In this document: one piece after another, positions 51,685 through 59,075 of the stretch
Numbering within the stretch: position 1 is the stretch's first letter
Layout of the letters: every line of letters starts with the position of its first letter
Source: Chungangia koreensis
GTDB taxonomy: Bacteria > Bacillota > Bacilli > Bacillales_A > Planococcaceae
DNA: 64,000 bases
Direction: 5' to 3'
Assembly: GCF_042651785.1 (NCBI RefSeq)
Contig: NZ_JBHSEC010000019.1
Span: 248,001 to 312,000 of the forward strand
Position numbers and translations under genes: made by a program
Notes under the pieces: model-generated
Databases searched by the model: none
What the model saw: only the letters and a program-made list of their open reading frames with translations
Told to the model about the DNA's origin: nothing

Positions 51685-52728
51685 TTAAAGCGTTCCAACA
51701 TATTTTAGTTCAACAGCCTCTTTTACGTCGTAGGAGCCGTCCAAAATTGCCTGAACGTCCTTCAATGTTTCCGCCAAGCTGACCGATTCACCTTTCTGGC
51801 CTGTAAATTCTTCAGCTACGTAGAATGGTTGCGTCAAGTAAGCCTCCAGGCGTTCCCCGCGCTTATAGATTTGTTGTTCAGAAGCAGGTAGTTTCTCAAA
51901 GCCGCTAACTAAAACTAAAGAACGTAATTCACGGTATCGTCTCAATAGCTTTTGAGCACGCTGCTGAATAAAGAAGTGATTCTGATCGATATGGGCTCCT
52001 TCCAATACAGAAGATGTCGACTGTAGTGGGTTAACAGCCGGGAACAAATGTCTTGCTGTCAAATCCGCATCGAACTGCCATGCTGTTTCAAGTGGTCCAT
52101 ACGGTAAATCTTCATCCATTGCCTGACCGCTAAGATCCAACAAAAACGTAGTGACGTTATCTATGCCTACTGATGATAAACGTTCTTGCAATTCATAGAT
52201 CGTCCCTTTCGCCACATGACTTTTGTCTGCAGCAAAGATGATATCTTTTCCTGCCCCCGCCATTTGTCCATATGTTTCCTCCATTGAGTTTGTAACAGCA
52301 TCAACATATGGAAGAACCTCTTCAATTTCCGGTGGGTTTCCTTCAGGCATAAGCAACATCGTAAAGAACCCCTCTCCTTTTAAGCGGCAGAATACTTCCG
52401 ATAAAAGGACAAGCTGTCCCATCCCAGGTCTCGCAACTAATCCGACAGTCCCCCCTTTTGCAAGTGGTGCAAACAGATCCAATGCTTTGATCTTCGTTTC
52501 GATCATCTCAATCTTCTCCCCTCTGATTATGAGTTCATCTAAACTGCACTTCGCCAAATCTGCAAGGGCCACCAATGTCCGGACTTCGGATTTCCCTACG
52601 GATATTTTCCCCGTGCATAAGTTAGATACTGTAGCTGGACGTAATCCGACCGCCTTTGCAGCACTCGTTAAATTTGGCACTCGTCTTCTTAACAATGAAA
52701 CATTTAAACGCAACTCTTCATTTTCCAT
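51685..52728 (-). CDS. XRE-type HTH fused to a degenerate F1-ATPase beta-like domain
   Basis: A 347-residue protein. Residues 6-70 form a Cro/CI-type helix-turn-helix (LTSAAKAVGLRPATVSNLCTGKISVGKSEVRTLVALAD). From about residue 76 it resembles the F1 beta subunit: IETKIKALDLFAPLAKGGTVGL matches the segment before the P-loop, but Walker A (GGAGVGKT) has become ARPGMGQL (99-106), losing the key Lys and Thr. FPAVNPLQSTS (229-239), QKLLRRYRELRSLVLVSGF and QPFYVAEEFTGQKG match the beta C-terminal domain. The beta nucleotide-binding core is shortened. Likely a DNA-binding regulator with a non-ATPase rotary-subunit-like sensor or interaction module. Confidence 0.85.
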   Translation of the reverse strand: MENEELRLNVSLLRRRVPNLTSAAKAVGLRPATVSNLCTGKISVGKSEVRTLVALADLAKCSLDELIIRGEKIEMIETKIKALDLFAPLAKGGTVGLVARPGMGQLVLLSEVFCRLKGEGFFTMLLMPEGNPPEIEEVLPYVDAVTNSMEETYGQMAGAGKDIIFAADKSHVAKGTIYELQERLSSVGIDNVTTFLLDLSGQAMDEDLPYGPLETAWQFDADLTARHLFPAVNPLQSTSSVLEGAHIDQNHFFIQQRAQKLLRRYRELRSLVLVSGFEKLPASEQQIYKRGERLEAYLTQPFYVAEEFTGQKGESVSLAETLKDVQAILDGSYDVKEAVELKYVGTL

Positions 52729-52752
52729 GATTTTCTCCCTCCCTTATTTATA

Positions 52753-52803
52753 GAGTAATTTATTTTACGCTTTAATGCAATTAATATTTACTCTTTGGCG
52801 TAA
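52753..52803. promoter_or_regulatory. Paired G(A/C)GTAA inverted repeats before the HTH-F1beta gene
   Basis: GAGTAA (52753), TTACGC (52765), TTACTC (52788) and GCGTAA (52798) form two facing pairs in the gap before the gene. A plausible self-regulatory operator, judged only by symmetry and place. Confidence 0.45.
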
Positions 52804-52815
52804 TTATTTTTACAA

Positions 52816-52848
52816 AAAGAAAAAATTTGACTATATTTCGTCAAACTT
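52816..52848 (-). terminator. fosB terminator
   Basis: Leftward GTTTGAC / GTCAAAT stem followed by TTTTTTCTTTTT. Confidence 0.85.
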
Positions 52849-53268
52849 TTAATCGTAAAATGTCATATGCGGTTTTGTTTCACGGTAATAATCCAAACGG
52901 TCTGCCAACGTACCCATGTGGAATTCGAATTTGTGACCATCGGGGTCCACAAAATAGATAGAATTCCGATCCCGTATATCCCGCTCTCTTCCTGGTAGTA
53001 ACTTTACATTAAATTGTTTCAACCGCTCCATGATCATCTCAAAGTCTTCCTCACTTACGGAAAACGCAATATGCGTGTAGCTTTCCCGGATTTCATTTCG
53101 AGGAATGTCCTTTTCTTCATTCAGCCCGAACCACATTCCCTCAACATCCAAGTATGCTGTCGTCCTGCCTTTTACAAGAAGTTTTCCTCCAAAGACGTTA
53201 CGATAGAACTCAATGGAGTGCTCCAAATCACTGACAGAAAACAAGAAATGATTAATCCCTTGAATCAT
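52849..53268 (-). CDS. fosB: FosB metallothiol transferase (fosfomycin resistance)
   Basis: A 139-residue VOC-fold enzyme that opens the fosfomycin epoxide by adding bacillithiol or cysteine. Metal ligands His7, His66 and Glu115 are all present (INHFLFS, SYTHIAFS, GHKFEFHMG), and LLVKGRTTAYLD and LPGRERDIRDRNSIYFVDPDGHKFEFH are FosB hallmarks. It overlaps the Nudix gene by 4 bp. Intrinsic chromosomal fosB is common in bacilli. Confidence 0.95.
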   Translation of the reverse strand: MIQGINHFLFSVSDLEHSIEFYRNVFGGKLLVKGRTTAYLDVEGMWFGLNEEKDIPRNEIRESYTHIAFSVSEEDFEMIMERLKQFNVKLLPGRERDIRDRNSIYFVDPDGHKFEFHMGTLADRLDYYRETKPHMTFYD

Positions 53269-53720
53269 ATTAACAAGTCTCCGAGGCTTGTATGTATGAA
53301 ATTCCGATAGCTTGGCACCACGTCTCCTGGCAACTGATGCAATGGGAAGTAGCGAAGATCCATAGTTTCTACCCCATCCTTCAATAATTCCCCCGATACT
53401 TCTCTTGTCATATACACGGCTGTCACGGAGTAAAGCTCGTCTCCATTGGCAACTTTCAAATAATAGTCTTTCCCAGAGAAAAGACCAACCAGCTTTAACT
53501 GCTCGACTGTTAGTCCCGTTTCTTCAAATACCTCTCTGGCGGCTGTTTCTTCCAAACTCTCCCCTAATTCCATGATTCCGCCTGGCAAACCCCATCCACC
53601 ACCGTCACCACGTAACTGAAGAAGTACTTCATCCTCTTCATTTAATATGATTGCAACGGCTCCTGGCAAAATAAGCGGTCGATGTCCGACGACTTTCCTC
53701 AATTCTTTCACATATCCCAT
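53265..53720 (-). CDS. Nudix hydrolase
   Basis: A 151-residue Nudix protein: the Nudix box GGIMELGESLEETAAREVFEETGL is complete. It hydrolyses nucleoside-diphosphate-linked compounds; LPGAVAIILNEEDEVLLQLRGDGGGWGLPGG is typical of the ADP-ribose/MutT-like group. Substrate unknown. First gene of a two-gene unit with fosB. Confidence 0.9.
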   Translation of the reverse strand: MGYVKELRKVVGHRPLILPGAVAIILNEEDEVLLQLRGDGGGWGLPGGIMELGESLEETAAREVFEETGLTVEQLKLVGLFSGKDYYLKVANGDELYSVTAVYMTREVSGELLKDGVETMDLRYFPLHQLPGDVVPSYRNFIHTSLGDLLI

Positions 53721-53825
53721 TTTTCATCCCCCTTAAGCATCGTTCATGAAATAACATTGAATATTGGGTATGTTAATACTGTCTACGAAATTTGTTCGTA
53801 CTTCAATAGAAAGGTGGGAATTTTC

Positions 53826-54368
53826 TTGAAATTCGTTGGTGTCTCCGGTACATTATCCGGTTATAAAGTATTAAAAGTCGTTCATGAAGTACTGAAAGCA
53901 GCTAAGAAGATTGACCCTTCAATCGAAACAGAAATTATCGATTTAAAAGAGTTTGACGTGGAATTTGCAACGGGGGTTCCGCTCTCTTATTACAATGAGG
54001 ATACTCAAAATATCGTACATAAGATTTTAGATGCGGATGTGCTGTTATTCGGCATGCCGGTCTATCAGGCTTCACTACCTGGTGCTTTAAAAAATGTATT
54101 TGATCTCTTGCCCATAAAAGCATTTAAAGGAAAGGTAGCCGGATTTATCTCTACCGGCGGCTCTGAGCGTCACTTCATGGTGGCCGAATACAATTTAGTT
54201 CCCATTTTGCATTATTTCGAAGCTATTACACCTACGAAGCATATTTTTGTTCATAACGATAAGTTCGATGAAGACAGCGATCTGATTGATCAAGGAATAT
54301 ACCGTCGCATTGAGCAACTGGCAGAAGAAATGGTCGACCTCCAAAAGAAACTATCTTCGCACCCATAG
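53826..54368 (+). CDS. NAD(P)H-dependent FMN reductase
   Basis: A 180-residue flavodoxin-like reductase: KFVGVSGTLSGYKVLKVVHEVL (phosphate-binding loop), DADVLLFGMPVYQASLPGALKNVFDLLP (substrate/flavin loop) and AGFISTGGSERHF. It supplies reduced FMN or reduces small acceptors. TTG 53826 follows AAAGGTGG. A longer open frame reaches 53682, but that part has no protein-like start. Confidence 0.85.
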   Translation: MKFVGVSGTLSGYKVLKVVHEVLKAAKKIDPSIETEIIDLKEFDVEFATGVPLSYYNEDTQNIVHKILDADVLLFGMPVYQASLPGALKNVFDLLPIKAFKGKVAGFISTGGSERHFMVAEYNLVPILHYFEAITPTKHIFVHNDKFDEDSDLIDQGIYRRIEQLAEEMVDLQKKLSSHP

Positions 54369-54400
54369 AGGTGGATCAGGTTATCGACAAAAAGTATTTA

Positions 54401-54490
54401 CTGGAGCAATCGCTCCAGGCGTACGCTTTCCGAGGGCAAGCACCGAGCCGCTTCAGGCCGACACGATGTCGGTGCGATTTTTCTTTTTTT
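54401..54490 (+). terminator. Double-hairpin terminator element
   Basis: First hairpin CTGGAGC-AATC-GCTCCAG (54401-54418). Second stem GCACCGA (54440-54446) with TCGGTGC (54469-54475), enclosing CCGACA-CGA-TGTCGG, followed by ATTTTTCTTTTTTT. More GC-rich than its surroundings; it looks like a dispersed palindromic element doubling as terminator. Confidence 0.75.
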
Positions 54491-54551
54491 ACCTAAGTTC
54501 GGAAGGACAAACATATATATATGGATGAAGTCTGTTTTTAGGTGGGAATCC

Positions 54552-55139
54552 ATGTACACATTCCGTAAACTTATGGCCATAGTTGTTGGCAGTCTGTTAA
54601 TTGCTGTTGGTGTCAACTTTTGCTTAGTTCCTTACGAGCTCCTTGACGGTGGTGCACTCGGTGTCGCACTCATATTCCATTACTTAAAAGACATTGAAGT
54701 CGGGTTGGCAATTTTAATGGTCAGCTTACCCATCTTTGCTATTGCCTATTTTTTTCACCGTCCATTCTTTTTCAACGGACTGAATGGAATGCTCTTTTCA
54801 TCATTGATCATCGACTTTTTCTATCCTCTCCATATCCTTGGCGAACGCTATATGACTGTTCCGATTGTTAGTGCCGTGGGAGGTGGACTATTAGTTGGAT
54901 CAGGAGTCGGGCTAATGTTGGTCTATAACACGAGTATTGGCGGGACTGATCTTTTTGCTCAACTGATCGCTAAGCATCTACGCGCAAATCCAGGCGTGAT
55001 CATTTTTCTGGTCGATGTATTGGTTATTTCCATCGGCAGTTATTTACTGCCGGCCGCCAACTTTTTGCTTTCGCTTGCGACAGTCTGTTGTGTCGGTGCA
55101 TCATCGACTTTCATCGTCAGACGATACTTTAGGTTATAG
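54552..55139 (+). CDS. YitT-family membrane protein (short)
   Basis: A 195-residue, five-helix protein: LIAVGVNFCLVPYELLDGGALGVALIFHYL, GGGLLVGSGVGLMLVYNTSIGGTDLFAQLIAKHL. This is the YitT membrane domain (DUF161) without the C-terminal DUF2179 ligand domain of full-size (~280) relatives. Function unknown. ATG 54552 follows AGGTGGG; an ATG nine codons upstream lacks a site. Confidence 0.82.
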   Translation: MYTFRKLMAIVVGSLLIAVGVNFCLVPYELLDGGALGVALIFHYLKDIEVGLAILMVSLPIFAIAYFFHRPFFFNGLNGMLFSSLIIDFFYPLHILGERYMTVPIVSAVGGGLLVGSGVGLMLVYNTSIGGTDLFAQLIAKHLRANPGVIIFLVDVLVISIGSYLLPAANFLLSLATVCCVGASSTFIVRRYFRL

Positions 55140-55190
55140 TTTAATCTTCCTCTATTCAGGAAACAGTATTAGAATACTGGAGGTGTTTGT

Positions 55191-55937
55191 ATGCATCGGG
55201 TGCTTCAATTTACTGAACATCGGCCTTTCCCTGTCCCAGACCTTCCATGGATCATGAGACAACGGTGGGATGATGTTCTGTTTCTGCATTGGCCAGTCCC
55301 TCCCGATGTCATCCGACCTCATATTCCAGACGAGGTTGAATTGGATTTATATGATGGGACTGCTTGGCTTGGGATTGTCTTATTTGAAGTGAACGGTTTG
55401 CGGGGACGCTTTCTTCCTCCATTCCCTTTCACAAGTACATTTCCAGAAGTGAATGTCCGCACGTATGTAAAGAAAAACGGGAAACCTGGCGTCTACTTTT
55501 TCAGTTTGGATACTACAAACAAACTTGCCATAAAGGCAGCCAGAACCGGTTATTCCTTGCCTTACTTTTTTGCAGATGTTTCATTAGATCGTAGTTCGAC
55601 AGATGTGAATTTTAGGAGTATACGAAAAGAGCGGGGATTGCCGCGTGAAACTTTGCACGTAAATTATCAGCCCACAGGTGAAGGAATACCAAACGAAGAA
55701 GGAAGTTTTCAACATTGGATGGCGGAGCGTTATTGCCTTTGGTCTTTGTTTGGAGATGACTTATTCCGAACGGACCTACACCACCGGAAGTGGGCATTGG
55801 AATCAGTTAACGTAGAGTTAACAAGTAATACCATGGCCCAATTCGTGCCACGGGAGTTTCTAAACAGAGTACCCAAAGCCCATTATTCAGTTACAAAAAA
55901 CGCTTTGTTCTGGCTCCCAGTGAAGGAAGAAAATTAG
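55191..55937 (+). CDS. DUF2071 (YqjF-like) protein
   Basis: A 248-residue protein of the acetoacetate-decarboxylase-fold family DUF2071: WIMRQRWDDVLFLHWPVPPDVIRPHIPDEVELDLYDGTAWLGIVLFEV, FPEVNVRTYVKKNGKPGVYFFSLDTTN. The role of the family is unknown; no catalytic lysine was assigned. TGGAGGTG precedes the ATG. Confidence 0.88.
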   Translation: MHRVLQFTEHRPFPVPDLPWIMRQRWDDVLFLHWPVPPDVIRPHIPDEVELDLYDGTAWLGIVLFEVNGLRGRFLPPFPFTSTFPEVNVRTYVKKNGKPGVYFFSLDTTNKLAIKAARTGYSLPYFFADVSLDRSSTDVNFRSIRKERGLPRETLHVNYQPTGEGIPNEEGSFQHWMAERYCLWSLFGDDLFRTDLHHRKWALESVNVELTSNTMAQFVPREFLNRVPKAHYSVTKNALFWLPVKEEN

Positions 55938-55940
55938 AAA

Positions 55941-55974
55941 GGAGGCTATCCAGCACACGGACAGCCTCCTTTTT
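55941..55974 (+). terminator. Terminator
   Basis: GGAGGCT-A-TCC / GGA-C-AGCCTCC hairpin followed by TTTTT. Confidence 0.9.
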
Positions 55975-55977
55975 CAT

Positions 55978-56670
55978 TTATGTCGAAACAGCCTGGCCAG
56001 ATAAACGTTTCATTCTGACTGCAGCCTGTTTCCCCATTCGTTTTGCCAGGACTTCATTTTTAATGATTGCTTCCATGGCAAGTGCCAGATCCTCTGAATC
56101 ATCAGTTACAAGTAATCCTGTTTCTCCGTCCAATACAAGATTGGGTTCCACCCTTTGATCCGTAATGACCGGACTACCGCATGCTTGTGCTTCGAGTATG
56201 GCTTGTTCTTTTTGATAGGGAACTACGGTTACAGTAGCAGCACTAAACAATGTTGCAAGCCGTTCTTTCGATTGTGGGCCAAAAAACTTAACACGATTCT
56301 CAAGCCCACCTAGTAATTTCAATACTTCCGGATCATTCGGCCAACTCTTATCTTGGTGCAGGTTCTCTGCTTCGCAATGAGTGATAAGGAGAAGGATATT
56401 AGAACTTGCTCTTTTGTTCACTAACAGATTGAATGCCTTTAGTAGAGTCAAAATTCCATGATCCTTCTCTAAGCCAGAGATTGAAACAATTAGAAATCCC
56501 CTACATCCAAGCTGACGCCTAACTAATTTCCGGTTTCCTTTTACACAAAAAGCTTGGTCCACCTTTACAAGTTCCACCTGTTCCTGCCCACCTTTTAAAG
56601 ATATGAGCTCCGGACGATCAGAACTCTTCTTACTTCTAAATATATTCAACATTTTTTTAAATATCGCCAA
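55978..56670 (-). CDS. Short GT4-type glycosyltransferase lacking the acceptor domain
   Basis: A 230-residue protein matching only the C-terminal, nucleotide-sugar-binding half of GT-B glycosyltransferases: FLIVSISGLEKDHGILTLLKAFNLL, NRVKFFGPQSKERLATLFSAATVTVVPYQKE, AILEAQACGSPVITDQRVEPNLVLDGETGLLV. Normal GT4 enzymes have ~370 residues with an N-terminal acceptor domain; here only ~65 charged residues precede the domain. Start TTG 56670 follows GGAGGG. It may be a truncated relic or act with a partner subunit. Confidence 0.75.
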   Translation of the reverse strand: MAIFKKMLNIFRSKKSSDRPELISLKGGQEQVELVKVDQAFCVKGNRKLVRRQLGCRGFLIVSISGLEKDHGILTLLKAFNLLVNKRASSNILLLITHCEAENLHQDKSWPNDPEVLKLLGGLENRVKFFGPQSKERLATLFSAATVTVVPYQKEQAILEAQACGSPVITDQRVEPNLVLDGETGLLVTDDSEDLALAMEAIIKNEVLAKRMGKQAAVRMKRLSGQAVST

Positions 56671-56763
56671 ATGTAACCCTCCAGTTGTTCTACATGTTGT
56701 CACTCATAGAATTTGGCGATTTTGTCCAATATTATACGTAAAAGTTTGAAAAGGTCCGTTATG

Positions 56764-56787
56764 TAAAAAGCTTCCCTAATCGGGAAG
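56764..56787 (-). terminator. Terminator
   Basis: AGCTTCCC-TAATC-GGGAAGCT followed leftward by TTTTTAC. Confidence 0.85.
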
Positions 56788-56794
56788 CTCTGAA

Positions 56795-56998
56795 TTATTC
56801 ACCTGCGTTTTCTAACCGGTCATTCATAAAGTCGTCTTTTTTCCCGCTATTTGTATAGGCAGTTGTTGCAACTTCATCTTTGTTTTTTGCATCTGCACTA
56901 AATGTTGAGCCTGCAAATTTCGTTTCCTTTGAGGTGTCCACATCTTGGTCCATCAAATAGCTATATGGGTCTTGATACTTCTTTTCATCGTTAGACAT
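56795..56998 (-). CDS. Small hydrophilic protein
   Basis: A 67-residue, charged, probably disordered protein (SNDEKKYQDPYSYLMDQDVD, NSGKKDDFMNDRLENAGE). AAAAGGAGTGG precedes the ATG and a terminator follows, so it is a real single-gene unit. Composition recalls small stress or spore-associated proteins, but no family is recognised. Confidence 0.72.
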   Translation of the reverse strand: MSNDEKKYQDPYSYLMDQDVDTSKETKFAGSTFSADAKNKDEVATTAYTNSGKKDDFMNDRLENAGE

Positions 56999-57067
56999 TC
57001 AGTATCCACTCCTTTTTGTTAGGATAACGAACTGTCCGATTAATATACCCTTTTCCGGTTACAACCC

Positions 57068-58732
57068 TCACATTTCTTCAGGAGACTTCATTCCTAAAAG
57101 GCGTAAACTTTCGCCGAGAACAATAGTCACTGCCTGGATTAAAGCCAGTCTATACGGTTTTTGGACTTCATCCGACAAGACTTGAACATTTGCGTAAAAT
57201 GAGTTGAATTTTTGGGCTAAGTCAATGGCGTATTTTGCTATAACGGAAGGATCCAAGCTTCGCGCAGATCGCTCCACTATAGACGGGAACTGATTAAGCT
57301 CCTTTACGATTTCCCATTCAAAGTCATTCACTTCATCAATCTTTAATTCGCCAACATTTCCTGCTTTCCGCAGAATAGAATGCGCACGGGCATTAGCATA
57401 TTGCACATACGGTCCCGTTTCCCCTTCAGTTTGAAGCATAGAAGATAGATTGAATTCAATATCATGCTTGCGATGTTGTTTTAGGTCGCTGAAGATAATG
57501 GCCCCTACTCCAACCGCTTCTGCCACCTCTTGTTTATTGGCCAAATTGGGATTCTTCTCTTCTATCGTACCTTTTGCTAAGTCAATGGCTTCATTCAACA
57601 CTTCTTCCAGAAGAACGATGATTCCTTTCCGAGTTGACATCTTTTTACCATTCTTCAAAATTAGACCGAAGGGGATATGCTCGATGTCTTTCGACCAGTC
57701 ATACCCCATTTTTGAAAGCACCTGACACAATTGTGTGAAATGGAGGCTTTGTTCATTCCCCACGACATATAGGGATTTAACAAAATGATAAGTCTGCTTT
57801 CGATCTATAGCTGCCGCCAAATCCCGTGTGACATATAAGGTAGCACCATCCGACTTTTTAATGAGAGCAGGCGGCATATCCTCTCCCAGTTCAACGACCT
57901 GAGCTCCATCAGATTCGGTGAGTAAATCCTTCTCGTCTAATTCTTGTACGATCGGGTCCATTTTGTCGTTATAATATGCTTCACCGTTATAACTATCAAA
58001 AGTCACGCCAAGCAGATCATAGATCCGCTGGAATTCCTTTAATGATTCTGAGCGGAACCATTTCCAAAGAGCGAGTGCATCTGAATCACCATCCTCCAAT
58101 GCTTTGAAGGCTGCTCTGCCTTCGTCATTCAAGGAAGGTTTCAATTCTGCTTCCTCATGGAACTTGATGTAGTACCTTAGCAATGTTTGAATCGGAGCGG
58201 CTTTAACTTCTTCATCGTTTCCCCATTTACGGTAAGCCGTCAACAGCTTGCCGAATTGTGTTCCCCAGTCACCGATATAGTTTATTTTGATGGTTTTATA
58301 ACCACTTTTCTCGAGAATGTTCGCAATGGAATTTCCTATGACCGTCGACCGAAGATGACCCATAGAAAAAGGTTTTGCTATATTTGGAGATGACATATCA
58401 ATGGTGACAACTCCACCATTACCCGTGAAAGAAGAACCGAATTCTGTCCCCTCATCCGAAATCTTTCGGATCAAACTTTCAGTAATCCCATTCCTGCTTA
58501 AAAAGATATTGACATAGCCATTTACCGCTTCTGTCCGTTCAATCAGTGGACTATTTAACTTTTCCGCAATCTCCTGCGCGATTAAAGTTGGTGATTTCCT
58601 CAGTTCTTTGGCGAATGGGAAACATGGCAATGCCAAGTCTCCCATTTGAGCATGGACAGGATGTTCTAACATGCTTTCTTCAACTGATATGAGGCTGTTT
58701 TCATTCAATAATTTTACGACCTCAGATTTCAT
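57068..58732 (-). CDS. argS: Arginyl-tRNA synthetase
   Basis: A 554-residue class I synthetase. HIGH-type motif SPNIAKPFSMGHLRSTVIGN, KMSKS-type KKMSTRKGIIV, YGEAYYNDKMDP (GEAYYN), anticodon-binding DALR domain at the C-terminus (EGETGPYVQYANARAHSILRKA onward). ATG 58732 is preferred (GGAG 8 bp upstream). The enzyme charges tRNA-Arg. Controlled by the upstream T-box. Confidence 0.96.
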   Translation of the reverse strand: MKSEVVKLLNENSLISVEESMLEHPVHAQMGDLALPCFPFAKELRKSPTLIAQEIAEKLNSPLIERTEAVNGYVNIFLSRNGITESLIRKISDEGTEFGSSFTGNGGVVTIDMSSPNIAKPFSMGHLRSTVIGNSIANILEKSGYKTIKINYIGDWGTQFGKLLTAYRKWGNDEEVKAAPIQTLLRYYIKFHEEAELKPSLNDEGRAAFKALEDGDSDALALWKWFRSESLKEFQRIYDLLGVTFDSYNGEAYYNDKMDPIVQELDEKDLLTESDGAQVVELGEDMPPALIKKSDGATLYVTRDLAAAIDRKQTYHFVKSLYVVGNEQSLHFTQLCQVLSKMGYDWSKDIEHIPFGLILKNGKKMSTRKGIIVLLEEVLNEAIDLAKGTIEEKNPNLANKQEVAEAVGVGAIIFSDLKQHRKHDIEFNLSSMLQTEGETGPYVQYANARAHSILRKAGNVGELKIDEVNDFEWEIVKELNQFPSIVERSARSLDPSVIAKYAIDLAQKFNSFYANVQVLSDEVQKPYRLALIQAVTIVLGESLRLLGMKSPEEM

Positions 58733-58760
58733 AGCAATTACTCCTTTCATTCAACTAAAT

Positions 58761-59001
58761 AAAAAAAGCCTTCGCCTCATCAAAAAGATGAGACGAAAGC
58801 TTGTGCTTCCGTGGTACCACTCACATTGCCCATTACCGGGCCGCTTTCTCCATAACGGCGGAGTCCCCGGTTTTCCCTACTTCCTTCAAGAAAACATCTT
58901 AGAAGTGCGTTTCACCATAGTACAATCGCCCGGCTTCCACCATGTCCCGGCTCGCTTAAGAAGTATTCTACGGCTACTCTCTTCCTCATTGATATTGATA
59001 A
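58761..59001 (-). ncRNA. T-box riboswitch of argS
   Basis: Leader with the T-box core GAGTGGTACCACGGAAGC (about 58826-58808), followed by a terminator stem GCTTTCGTCTCATC / GATGAGGCGAAGGC and seven T. Upstream lies a Stem I-like region (GAGAGTAGCC... CGGGACATGGTGGAAGCCGGGCG). A CGC triplet at 58909-58907 in GAAACGCACTTC is a candidate Arg specifier. Uncharged tRNA-Arg should prevent termination. Confidence 0.93.
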
Positions 59002-59002
59002 C

Positions 59003-59031
59003 AATTTAGCAGAGCATTCAACAAGAGTCAA
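59003..59031 (-). promoter_or_regulatory. argS promoter
   Basis: Leftward TTGACT, 17-bp spacer, TAAATT, immediately before the T-box leader. Confidence 0.65.
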
Positions 59032-59075
59032 TTACCTTTTTCAGATATGCTAACGCCTTCAGCTACCTGATACTA

